Of a stretch of 64,000 nt of DNA, positions 25,943 through 37,014 are shown in pieces. The stretch spans positions 1 to 64,000 of the forward strand of contig NZ_BCNF01000002.1 in the NCBI RefSeq assembly GCF_001485495.1. Reading direction: 5' to 3'. The stretch is from Gordonia desulfuricans NBRC 100010. Lineage in GTDB: Bacteria > Actinomycetota > Actinomycetes > Mycobacteriales > Mycobacteriaceae. The first letter of the stretch is position 1. Every line of letters starts with the position of its first letter. The notes under the pieces were generated by a model that made no database searches, was not told the DNA's origin, and saw only the letters and a list, made by a program, of their open reading frames with translations. Position numbers and translations under genes: made by a program.

Positions 25943-28054
25943 ATGAGCCGACTCGATCCCGGCACCGAGTTCGCCGGCTACCGTGTGCTCGCCCGGCTCG
26001 GCGAGGGCGGGATGGGACAGGTCTTCCTCGTCGAGCACCCGCACCTGCTGCGGCGCGAGGCCATGAAGGTGATCTCGGTGACCGCCGCCGATCACGCCGA
26101 TTTCCAGGAACGCTTCACCAACGAGGCCCGCACCGTGGCCCTGCTCCGGCATCCGGGCATCGTCGCGATCCACCACTACGGCGTGGAGGCCGGCGCCCCG
26201 TGGTTCACCATGACCTATCTCGACGGCGAGGACCTGTCGCGGAGCCCGCTCTCCGACGCCGAGATCGGTCTGGTCGCGGTCCGGTCGGCCGAGGCGCTCG
26301 ACTACGCACACCGCCACCAGGTGATCCATCGCGACATCAAACCCGCGAACATCATCGTCACGCGCGAGGACGACGGCGTGATCGACCAGGTGGTGCTGCT
26401 CGACTTCGGCATCGCCCGGTTGATGGACTCCACCCGGATGACCGCCACCCAGGCCTTCATCGGCACCCTCGCCTATGCCGGGCCCGAGCTCATGGACGGA
26501 CTGCCCGCCGGCCCGGCAACCGATCAGTATGCGCTGGCCTGCACGATCTATGAACTGTTGACCGGTGTCACCCCGTTCGAGGCACCCACCCCGTCGGCGA
26601 TGATGGCGGCCCTGTTGTCGCGGCCCGCACCGCCGCTGAGTGGACGACGCCCCGATCTGGCGTCGCTCGATCCGGTCTTCGCCCGCGCCCTGTCCAAGGA
26701 TCCCGCGCAGCGCTACCCCGACTGCCAGTCCTTCGCCGCGGCCCTCTCGGGCGTCCTGGGTGCCTCCGACGCCGGCCCGCAGGCCGCGATCGCGGCACCC
26801 ACACCGACGCGCTCGTCGTCGTCCGGACCGGCGGTCCCCGCCGAGGCGGCCCGCTACTCCGGTGACACGACCGCCCCGGCCGACACGATCCTGCCGAGGC
26901 CGCCGACACCGTCCCGCCTACGACGGCTGCTCCCGGCCCTGCTCACCCTGGTCGCCGCAGTCGTCGTCGCCGCCGTCGCGGTGGGCGTCACGCTGGCCGT
27001 CGGTCGCTCCGACAGCACCGCGAGCGATCCCGTCGCACTCACCGGTCAGGTCACCGAGCTGTCGGTGGACGTGTTCACCACCTGCGCGGTCCGGGACGCC
27101 GTCGGCTATTGCTGGGGCCAGAACGACGACGGACAACTCGGCGACGGCACCACGGTGGACCGGCACACACCGACCAGGGTGGCCGGGATCAGCGACGTCA
27201 CCGACATCGCGACCGGCGGCTCCACCACCTGCGCGGTGGCCTCCCGCACGTTGTACTGCTGGGGATCGCCGACGTTGCAGCAGACGACGGTCCCGAAGGA
27301 GGTCGCCGGGCTCACCGATGTGACCGACGTCGACGTCGACGGGTCCAACATCTGCGCCATCGCCGGCAGCAGTCTCTACTGTTGGGGCGCCAACGGCTCC
27401 GGACAGCTCGGTGACGGCACCACCTCCCCGCGTACCGCCCCGGCCAAGGTCGAGAGCCTGAGCGGGGTCACCGCGATCTCCGTCGGCGACGACGTGACCT
27501 GCGCGGTCGCGGCGAACGCCCCGTATTGCTGGGGATCGAACAAGAACGGGCAGCTCGGTGACGGCACCACCGTCGACCGGCACACGCCCACCCAGATCAA
27601 GGGTGTGGAGTACGCACCCGCGATCAGCACCGGCGGAACCATCGGCAATGCCACCACCTGCGCCGTCCAGGTCGACGATGTCGCCTACTGCTGGGGCTCC
27701 AACGATCAGGGCCAGATCGGTGACGGCACCACGACCGCCCGGTCCACGCCCACGCCCGTCCTGACCGATGCGCTGGCCGTGGTCACGGCCGCAGCCGAGG
27801 CGACATGTGCCATCACCCTGACCCGGGAACTGAAGTGCTGGGGCGGCGTGGGAATCGCCACCGGCGCCGACACGGTCCGGCCGGCCTCGGTCCCCGGCCT
27901 CCACGATGTGACCACGCTCGCGGTGTCCGGATCGAATGTCTGCGCGGTGGCCGACGCCGAGACCTACTGCTGGGGTCTGAACTCGAAGGGCGAGGTGGGC
28001 GACGGCACCACCCAGACGCGCAATGCCCCGACAAAGGTGACGTTCCCGGCATAG
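25943..28054 (+). CDS. Transmembrane Ser/Thr kinase with extracellular RCC1-like propeller
   Basis: A 703-residue receptor kinase with all catalytic residues: glycine loop GEGGMGQV, Lys42, helix-C Glu61, HRDIKPAN (129-136, catalytic D131), DFG at 154-156, and GPE. A Ser/Pro linker is followed by one transmembrane helix (about 313-338, LLPALLTLVAAVVVAAVAVG). The extracellular part contains seven repeats with a Cys-x(n)-CWG core and GDGTT-R-PT-V motifs, predicting a seven-blade RCC1-like beta-propeller. Sequence and layout parallel the upstream pseudokinase, including the RYPDC-SF signature after the kinase C-lobe, so the two arose by duplication. They are probably co-transcribed and may form a hetero-oligomer. 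The ligand is unknown. Confidence 0.92.
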   Translation: MSRLDPGTEFAGYRVLARLGEGGMGQVFLVEHPHLLRREAMKVISVTAADHADFQERFTNEARTVALLRHPGIVAIHHYGVEAGAPWFTMTYLDGEDLSRSPLSDAEIGLVAVRSAEALDYAHRHQVIHRDIKPANIIVTREDDGVIDQVVLLDFGIARLMDSTRMTATQAFIGTLAYAGPELMDGLPAGPATDQYALACTIYELLTGVTPFEAPTPSAMMAALLSRPAPPLSGRRPDLASLDPVFARALSKDPAQRYPDCQSFAAALSGVLGASDAGPQAAIAAPTPTRSSSSGPAVPAEAARYSGDTTAPADTILPRPPTPSRLRRLLPALLTLVAAVVVAAVAVGVTLAVGRSDSTASDPVALTGQVTELSVDVFTTCAVRDAVGYCWGQNDDGQLGDGTTVDRHTPTRVAGISDVTDIATGGSTTCAVASRTLYCWGSPTLQQTTVPKEVAGLTDVTDVDVDGSNICAIAGSSLYCWGANGSGQLGDGTTSPRTAPAKVESLSGVTAISVGDDVTCAVAANAPYCWGSNKNGQLGDGTTVDRHTPTQIKGVEYAPAISTGGTIGNATTCAVQVDDVAYCWGSNDQGQIGDGTTTARSTPTPVLTDALAVVTAAAEATCAITLTRELKCWGGVGIATGADTVRPASVPGLHDVTTLAVSGSNVCAVADAETYCWGLNSKGEVGDGTTQTRNAPTKVTFPA

Positions 28055-28162
28055 GCGCCGTGCTCGCGACCGGTCCCGAGCTCACCGTGATCACCCGGTT
28101 ATCAAGCTGTATCCCCCGCTGGATTGCGACAGAAGTGACCGGTGTAGTTCAGTGGGACCATT

Positions 28163-29041
28163 GTGACTATGTATCTGCGTCTTCGTCCCGCCCGTGGTCC
28201 GCGTAACCGTCACCGCCGGCTCCGGCGGCGTGTCGCCGCGGCGACCCTCGGCATGGCTGCGGCCGTCACCGTGCTCGGCGCGTCCCCGGCCGCGGCCGAA
28301 CCGCTCGGGGATCTCGCCGGCGCACTGGGCACCTCGTCCGCCGATCTCCCGCTCGACGAGATCCTGGGCCTGATCCCCGGCCTCGACGGCCTGCTCCGTC
28401 CCGACGGCGCGGCCGGCACCACCCGCTGCACATCGGTGATCCAGGTCGGGGACTCCACATCGGTGGGCGTCGACGACGCCGCCCGGGTACCCACCCCCGA
28501 CGACACCCTCACCGCGCAGTACAAGCGGGTCGGGGCCACACATGTGACCCTCGACGCCGACGGCGGCCGATCGATCGTCGAGGAGGTGGGCGGGCGGCCG
28601 AACGCCGCGGACGCGGTCCGGACACAGCTGGCCGGCGGCGCCCGCGGATGCTGGGTGATCGCGATGGGCGTCAACGACGCCGCCAACATCGCCGTGGGCA
28701 GCACGGTGGACGCCGACGAGCGCATCGATCGCATCATGGGCCAGCTCGCCGGGCAGCCCGTCCTGTGGCCCACCGTGGCCACGTCGAATCCGTCGAACAG
28801 CGCCTACCGCGCCGAATCGATGACCGCGTTCGACGCCGCCCTGCGTCGCGCCGTGGCGCGCTATCCCAACCTCGCCGTGTACGACTGGGCCGCGGCCGCA
28901 CAACCGGCATGGTTCGCCGACGGCATCCACTACACCGCCGCCGGGACCGCCGAACGCAACCGCCGATTCGCCGACGCACTCGCCACGGCCTTCCCGCCCC
29001 GAGCCGGCGTCGCACCCGCCACCCGGTGGGTCGCAGGCTGA
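28163..29041 (+). CDS. Secreted SGNH/GDSL hydrolase
   Basis: A 292-residue exported protein: a basic N-terminus (RNRHRRLRRR) and hydrophobic core end at ASPAAA (about residue 45), a good signal peptidase I site. The mature SGNH domain has VIQVGDSTSVG with the nucleophile Ser, a central Gly in GGRSIVEE, MGVNDAAN with the block III Asn, and DGIHYT with the catalytic Asp-His. It is a close relative of the C-terminal domain of the acyltransferase encoded 186 bases downstream. It likely removes or transfers acyl groups on cell-envelope sugars. Start is GTG 28163 or ATG 28169. Confidence 0.85.
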   Translation: MTMYLRLRPARGPRNRHRRLRRRVAAATLGMAAAVTVLGASPAAAEPLGDLAGALGTSSADLPLDEILGLIPGLDGLLRPDGAAGTTRCTSVIQVGDSTSVGVDDAARVPTPDDTLTAQYKRVGATHVTLDADGGRSIVEEVGGRPNAADAVRTQLAGGARGCWVIAMGVNDAANIAVGSTVDADERIDRIMGQLAGQPVLWPTVATSNPSNSAYRAESMTAFDAALRRAVARYPNLAVYDWAAAAQPAWFADGIHYTAAGTAERNRRFADALATAFPPRAGVAPATRWVAG

Positions 29042-29226
29042 TCGGGCGGGCCACCGGCAGTGGTTGATTACGCAACCAGATCTGGTGCGCCACAAAAAGT
29101 TACGCAATCCGAGCAAAACGTCGTACAACCGGACGACACGGCCGACGTGGCGGCTGGGTCCTCCGGTGGGCCCGGGCTAGACTCGGGGCGCCTGGTGCCC
29201 CTGTCCGGCACCGCGACAGCAGCGCT

Positions 29227-31989
29227 GTGCTGTCCCCCACCGACGCCGACCCGAAGACGCACTCTGCCTCTATGCCACGTCCCACTCATGCCGGAGCCAC
29301 CTACCTCCCGGCCCTCGATGGTCTCCGCGCGCTCGCGGTCTGCTTTGTCGTCCTCTACCACCTCCATGTGCCGGGGTTCAGCAGCGGACTCCTCGGCGTC
29401 GGCGTCTTCTTCACACTCAGTGGCTTCCTGATCACCTCACTGCTGCTGGCCACCCGCGAGCACACCGGAGGGTTCGCGCTCCAGCGCTTCTGGCTGGCGC
29501 GCCTGCGTCGGCTGGTGCCCGCGGTGGTGCTGGTGCTGGGTACCTCGCTGGTCGCCGCCTCGGTCGTGGCACCGGACAAGGTGGCGAAGTACTCGTGGCA
29601 GGCGCTGTCGGCGTTGTTCTACGTGAACAACTGGTACAACATCGGGTCGGCCGACTCGTACTTCGACCGGTTCGGCGGCCCGGGGCCGTTCGACCATCTG
29701 TGGTCGCTGTCGATCGAGGAGCAGTTCTACCTGCTGTGGCCGCTGCTGCTCGCCGCACTGCTGGCCGTACTCAAGAAACGCATCTGGGTCACCCTGGCGA
29801 TCCTCGCGCTCGCGATCGGATCGTTCCTGCTGCTCAACGGCATCGCCCATCCGGGATTCGACAACACCCGCGCCTACGAGGGCACCGACACCCGGGCCGG
29901 CGGCCTGCTCCTCGGGGCGGCGCTGGCGTTCTGGTGGCCGGCGCGGGCACGGACGGTCGGCCACAACGCCCGCTGCACCCTCGACGTCCTGGCCCTCGGC
30001 GGGCTCGCCCTCATCGGCTATCTGATCGCCACCACACCGGATGGCGACATCTCGCTCTACCGGAGCGGGATCGTGCTGCTCACCCTCGCGACGATGGCCG
30101 TACTGATGGCCACCGTCGTCCCGGAGACCCTGGTCGCCACCGTGCTCGCACTCCCCCCGCTGCGGTGGATCGGCGAGCGCTCCTACGGCATCTACCTCTG
30201 GCACATGCCGGTGATCGCGTTCCTCCCGGCGGCCTTCCGCTCCGAGAAACCCGTCGCGACCGCATCTGTCGTGATCATCACGACCCTCGTCCTGTCGGCG
30301 GTGTCGTGGCGCTACGTCGAGGACCCGATCCGCCGATTCGGTTTCCGTAAGGCCTTCACCACTCCGCGAGATCCGGAGGACACCCTCATGAACCACTTCC
30401 TCGCCTGGCTCATCGCGCTGACCACCCGGTTCACCGACCGGCTGACCGTTCTGCAGGAACGGATGGACGCCCGGCGCCGGGCCGACGCCGAGTCCGTGGC
30501 CTCACCCGCCCCCGAGGGCACGACCGACGCCCCGGAGACCACGGGACCGAACACGCCGCCCGACGCGGCCGCACCTGACGAGGCCCCCCACCTCGAAGTC
30601 CCCCACCTCGAGGCCACCGGGAGCGACGACTCGACCGACGGGGTGTCCGATACGGCCCCGGCCGACGGGGCCCGCACGGTGCCGATGCAGACCGTGGCAG
30701 ACACCGACACCGAGGTCACCGCGGCGGTCGACGCCGAGGCAGCTTCCGAGAATGCTTCCGAGGCCGAGGTACTGCCCTCGGATCTGCTGCCCGCAGACGA
30801 CGACCTGCCCGCCGAGGTGGAGGCGGCCCTCGACGCCCGTTCCCCCCGCACGTCTCCGACAAGTCCTGCCGCGCCCGCCGGTGACGAGTCCACCGGGACC
30901 GACACCGACACCAGCACCGAGGTCTTCGACGACGACACCGACACCAGCCGGATCCCCGTCGCCGCCGGGCCGCACGGGCCGGCACACCCGCCGCACTCCG
31001 CACACGGCCCCGGCCAGGGGTCACGTGGTCAGAGCACCCCGTCGCCGACTCTGCGTCGCCGACGCCGTCCGCAGCTGCTCGCCTCGATCGTGCTGGTCGC
31101 GGCCCTGGCGATCGGTGGGCTCATCGCCCTGGGCAGCCTCGACGCGGACACCCCCGGCGAGCTCGACACCGCGGCGCTCGCCGAGGACCTGCCGCCGACG
31201 TCGACCACCGCACCGGCAGGCCCGACACTGCCGGTCACCGAACGGCGCACCGATTGCAGCACCGTCGTCCACGTCGGGGACTCGACGTCGATCGGCATGA
31301 ACAGTGCGGACACCCTGCCCGATCCGATCGACCGGATCACCGGCCGGTACAAGGCCGTCGGGGCCAAGACGGTGATCACCGACATCGCCGGGGCCCGATC
31401 GAGCCTGGAGACGGTGAACGGCGAGCCCAACGCGGTGACCTCGATCGAGGGACAACTGGCCCGCGGTGTCCGGGGCTGCTGGGTGATGGCGATGGGGATC
31501 AACGACACGGCGAATGTCGAGGTGGGCGGACCGGGTCCGGTGGACATGCGGATCGACCGTCTGCTGGCGCCGCTCAAGGGGCAGCCGGTGTTGTGGCCGA
31601 CGGTGATCACCAGCCCGCTCAACGAGAACCCGGCGTACGACAACCGGGCGATGCAGCAGTTCGACAAGGCACTCCTGCGCGCGTGCAAGCGATACCCGAA
31701 TCTTCGCCTCTACGACTGGGCGGCAGAAGCACAGCCGGGCTGGTTCTCCGACGGCATCCACTACACGCCGGCCGGCTACACCGAGCGGGCCTACCGGTTC
31801 TCGATCGCGCTGGCGACGGTCTTCCCGGCCGAGGACGCCCCGCCGCGTGGGTGTCTGCTGCGGTCGTCGGACGTCACCGCGGTGCCGCCGTCACCGACCA
31901 GGCCGGCCCCGGGTCCCTCGACCCCTGCGCCGGTGAACGCCGGCCAGGCCGCACCGGCCCCCGATCGTCCGGTGAGCGCACAGGGCTGA
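29227..31989 (+). CDS. OafA-type membrane acyltransferase fused to SGNH domain
   Basis: A 920-residue envelope protein. Residues about 25-375 form an acyltransferase-3 domain with some ten helices; LPALDGLRALAVCFVVLYH holds the conserved Arg and His and the LSIEEQFYLLWP segment is typical. A long Asp/Glu/Thr/Pro-rich linker (about 410-590) and another transmembrane helix lead to a C-terminal SGNH domain (VVHVGDSTSIG, MGINDTAN, DGIHYTPAG). Such fusions O-acylate surface polysaccharides or glycans, the SGNH domain completing transfer outside the membrane. A low-complexity Pro/Ala tail ends the protein. GTG 29227 opens the frame; ATG 29272 (MPRPTHAG) is an equally good start. It is paired with the free SGNH protein upstream. 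Confidence 0.88.
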   Translation: MLSPTDADPKTHSASMPRPTHAGATYLPALDGLRALAVCFVVLYHLHVPGFSSGLLGVGVFFTLSGFLITSLLLATREHTGGFALQRFWLARLRRLVPAVVLVLGTSLVAASVVAPDKVAKYSWQALSALFYVNNWYNIGSADSYFDRFGGPGPFDHLWSLSIEEQFYLLWPLLLAALLAVLKKRIWVTLAILALAIGSFLLLNGIAHPGFDNTRAYEGTDTRAGGLLLGAALAFWWPARARTVGHNARCTLDVLALGGLALIGYLIATTPDGDISLYRSGIVLLTLATMAVLMATVVPETLVATVLALPPLRWIGERSYGIYLWHMPVIAFLPAAFRSEKPVATASVVIITTLVLSAVSWRYVEDPIRRFGFRKAFTTPRDPEDTLMNHFLAWLIALTTRFTDRLTVLQERMDARRRADAESVASPAPEGTTDAPETTGPNTPPDAAAPDEAPHLEVPHLEATGSDDSTDGVSDTAPADGARTVPMQTVADTDTEVTAAVDAEAASENASEAEVLPSDLLPADDDLPAEVEAALDARSPRTSPTSPAAPAGDESTGTDTDTSTEVFDDDTDTSRIPVAAGPHGPAHPPHSAHGPGQGSRGQSTPSPTLRRRRRPQLLASIVLVAALAIGGLIALGSLDADTPGELDTAALAEDLPPTSTTAPAGPTLPVTERRTDCSTVVHVGDSTSIGMNSADTLPDPIDRITGRYKAVGAKTVITDIAGARSSLETVNGEPNAVTSIEGQLARGVRGCWVMAMGINDTANVEVGGPGPVDMRIDRLLAPLKGQPVLWPTVITSPLNENPAYDNRAMQQFDKALLRACKRYPNLRLYDWAAEAQPGWFSDGIHYTPAGYTERAYRFSIALATVFPAEDAPPRGCLLRSSDVTAVPPSPTRPAPGPSTPAPVNAGQAAPAPDRPVSAQG

Positions 31990-32085
31990 GCCGGGTATAG
32001 GCCCAGCAGAACAGACGGCGGTCACGGGACGACAGATCCCGGCCGGCCCCGGATGGGTCCGGCCGGTCGGACCGAACGGCCCGGA

Positions 32086-32580
32086 TCAGGCCCGTGCCAC
32101 CCCGAGTACCTGCTCCCAGAGTTTCTCCGAGCGTCCCTCGCCGGGTTCCATCACATCGGCGAACCGGATGGTGCCGTCGGGATCGACCAGGAACGTGCCG
32201 CGATCGGCGTATCCGCGGGTGTCGTTGAACACCCCGTACGCGTCGGCGACCGCACCGTGCGGCCAGAAGTCGGAGAGGATCGGGAACAGAAAACCCTGCG
32301 CCGACGACCACACCTTGTGGGTCGGCGGCGGGCCCACCGAGATCGCGACGGTCCGGAGTTCGTCGTCGACGAACTCCGGCAGATGGTCGCGGATGTAGCC
32401 CAGTTCGCCCTGGCAGGTGCCGGTGAATGCGAGTGGGAAGAACACCAGCAGGACCTTCTGTCCGGCATCACGCAACGCCGACAGCGACACACGCTGGTTG
32501 TTCTGGTCCCGCAACTCGAAGTCGGGAGCGATGTCACCCACACGCAGGTGACCGACGGGCGAACCCGTGGAAACGGTCAT
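32086..32580 (-). CDS. ahpE: AhpE-type peroxiredoxin
   Basis: The 164-residue protein is a 1-Cys peroxiredoxin reducing hydroperoxides and peroxynitrite. FFPLAFTGTCQGEL holds the peroxidatic Cys56 with the preceding Pro and Thr; SVGPPPTHKVW and LSDFWPHGAV are diagnostic for AhpE of mycobacteria (Rv2238c). No resolving Cys is present, so mycothiol/mycoredoxin is the likely reductant. Its ATG overlaps the stop of the DUF3052 gene (ATGA), as expected for co-translation. This gene marks where synteny with the M. tuberculosis block resumes after the accessory segment. Confidence 0.95.
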   Translation of the reverse strand: MTVSTGSPVGHLRVGDIAPDFELRDQNNQRVSLSALRDAGQKVLLVFFPLAFTGTCQGELGYIRDHLPEFVDDELRTVAISVGPPPTHKVWSSAQGFLFPILSDFWPHGAVADAYGVFNDTRGYADRGTFLVDPDGTIRFADVMEPGEGRSEKLWEQVLGVARA

Positions 32581-33047
32581 GGGCGCTTGCCGGTGGTGCG
32601 GGATTTCGGCTGCACCAGCCGTGACCCGGACCAGTCACCGAGGCTGACCACCGAGGTCTGGGTGAGTCCGGCGGTCGGCGCCGCCTCGGCGATCTCGCTG
32701 GGATCGACGTAGCCGTCGTTGCCGGTCTTGGGTGACACCACCCATACATATCCGTCGTCGGCCAGCGGGCCGATCGCATCCATCAGCCGGTCGACCAGAT
32801 CCCCGTCGCCGTCGCGCCACCACAGCAGCACCACGTCGACGACATCGTCAGCGTCCTCGTCGACCATCTCGGCATCGATGGTGTCCTCGATGTCGACCCG
32901 CAGGTCGTCATCGGTGTCCTCGTCCCAGCCGAGTTCCTGGACCACCATGCCCTGGGCAAAGCCCAGCTTCTGTGCACTGCTGCCGTCGGAGCCAATGCCC
33001 CCTGAGGCGGCTACCACCGCGCGAGACCTCCTGAGATCTGTGTTCAT
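32577..33047 (-). CDS. DUF3052 family protein
   Basis: A 156-residue acidic protein of the DUF3052 family (Rv2239c-like). Landmarks are AQKLGFAQGMVVQELGWDEDTDDDL, VDVVLLWWRDGDGDL and the WVVSPKTGNDGYVDPSEI segment. Family members sit next to ahpE and aceE in mycolic-acid bacteria and have no known activity. ATG 33047 or GTG 33062 could start it; neither has a strong ribosome site. The 3' end overlaps ahpE by 4 bases. The product is predicted soluble, with a very acidic centre (DEDADDVVD). Confidence 0.88.
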   Translation of the reverse strand: MNTDLRRSRAVVAASGGIGSDGSSAQKLGFAQGMVVQELGWDEDTDDDLRVDIEDTIDAEMVDEDADDVVDVVLLWWRDGDGDLVDRLMDAIGPLADDGYVWVVSPKTGNDGYVDPSEIAEAAPTAGLTQTSVVSLGDWSGSRLVQPKSRTTGKRP

Positions 33048-33154
33048 GTCGTCGGGCGACACGTCCGTGTCAGCCGTAGCACACAGCGTAGTGCACCACC
33101 GGCCCGTTTACGTCGGCGAATCGCGACGCGTCCCCCGGATTGTCGTCCGATCGA

Positions 33155-33733
33155 TCACCCGGTCGGTACCGGCACCACCGCCGAGGTGCGGGTGGCGATC
33201 CCCGGTGGCGGCGGCAGATACCGGGCGCACACGTCGAGGACCGCCTGCTTGTCGGTGCTCCAGCGGGTGGCCACCGGGTTGAGTCCGGTCAGTTCGTGCG
33301 CGCCGATCGCGTCCTCGAGCCGGGTGGTACTGGCCAGGAAGGTGTTCACCGGCGTCGTGAGATCGGCCGGCACCTCCGGATCGCGGGCGTCACGGATCCG
33401 GTCGGCACCCGCGATCAACGCCGCGCGCGCACGATCGTCGAGGTCACCGACCTTGTCATAGGAGTGGAAGCGGTTGAGTGCCTCGAGGAAGTCGTTGTAC
33501 CCCTTGACCATCACGACCATCGAGGAGGTGGCCGTCCGGCACAGCGCGACCGTCGCGTCGTGCCGGTGCGCCGAGGCCGCCGACACCGACACCTCCGAGC
33601 TGTGGAGGGCCAGCTGATCCGACGGCGCCGTGCCCGATCCGGTCACCGAGGTGGCGCAACCGCTCACCACCGCCGCGACCAGTGCCACGCCGAGAGTGAT
33701 CAACGACACAGCGAGCCCGCGCGTGCCCCGCAC
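33155..33733 (-). CDS. Putative lipoprotein (Rv2240c position)
   Basis: A predicted exported lipoprotein of about 192 residues. From GTG 33733 the product starts MRGTRGLAVSLITLG and reaches the lipobox VVSGC, a classic type II signal peptide. The mature part is helical, with SSMVVMVKGYNDFLEALNRF as its most distinctive segment, and has two further cysteines. The frame is open to 33874, so a longer N-terminus is possible, but that would bury the signal peptide 47 residues in. Its location between DUF3052 and aceE matches Rv2240c, a membrane-associated protein of unknown function. Confidence 0.7.
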   Translation of the reverse strand: MRGTRGLAVSLITLGVALVAAVVSGCATSVTGSGTAPSDQLALHSSEVSVSAASAHRHDATVALCRTATSSMVVMVKGYNDFLEALNRFHSYDKVGDLDDRARAALIAGADRIRDARDPEVPADLTTPVNTFLASTTRLEDAIGAHELTGLNPVATRWSTDKQAVLDVCARYLPPPPGIATRTSAVVPVPTG

Positions 33734-34081
33734 CGGCGTCGCCGGGGTGGGACCGTCACCGGCCACACCGCCGCTGTCGGCGTCACCACGGCGGACACCC
33801 GTGCACGGGGCTTCGGCGCAGGACACATCGACGCAGGACAGACCACCACGGTGCCGCATCTCGCCACCCCTCACTTACTCGCCGGTAACGCCTGAGCGAA
33901 CGCTACCGCAGGTCAGCGCGCGGATACCGAATCGCCACTCACCCGATGCCAAGCTTCGGCGCATGGGGCACGATAAGGAGTGGACACGTGAGCGGGCACA
34001 CCATCCTCGCAGCCGTGTCCGCGTGTCATCGACCGCCGCGCACAACCCCACGCCGGCCCAGATCGAGGAGTAGGCATCACC

Positions 34082-36886
<2,805 letters not shown>

Positions 36887-36930
36887 GTCGTCGGCATCCA
36901 TCCGACGGGTCGGCCCGTCTGATCTGCCCC

Positions 36931-36965
36931 TGGCAGTCCCCACCGATCGCCGGTGAGGACTGCCA
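36931..36965 (+). terminator. Terminator after aceE
   Basis: TGGCAGTCC (36931-36939) and CACCG pair with CGGTG and GGACTGCCA (ending 36965) with one internal mismatch and a loop of about five bases, 45 bases after the aceE stop. No T-run follows, as is usual in this GC range. Confidence 0.6.
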
Positions 36966-37014
36966 CGGCGTCGTGTCGGGGCCGGTGGAGTGCCTCGCGG
37001 ACTACATTGGATGG

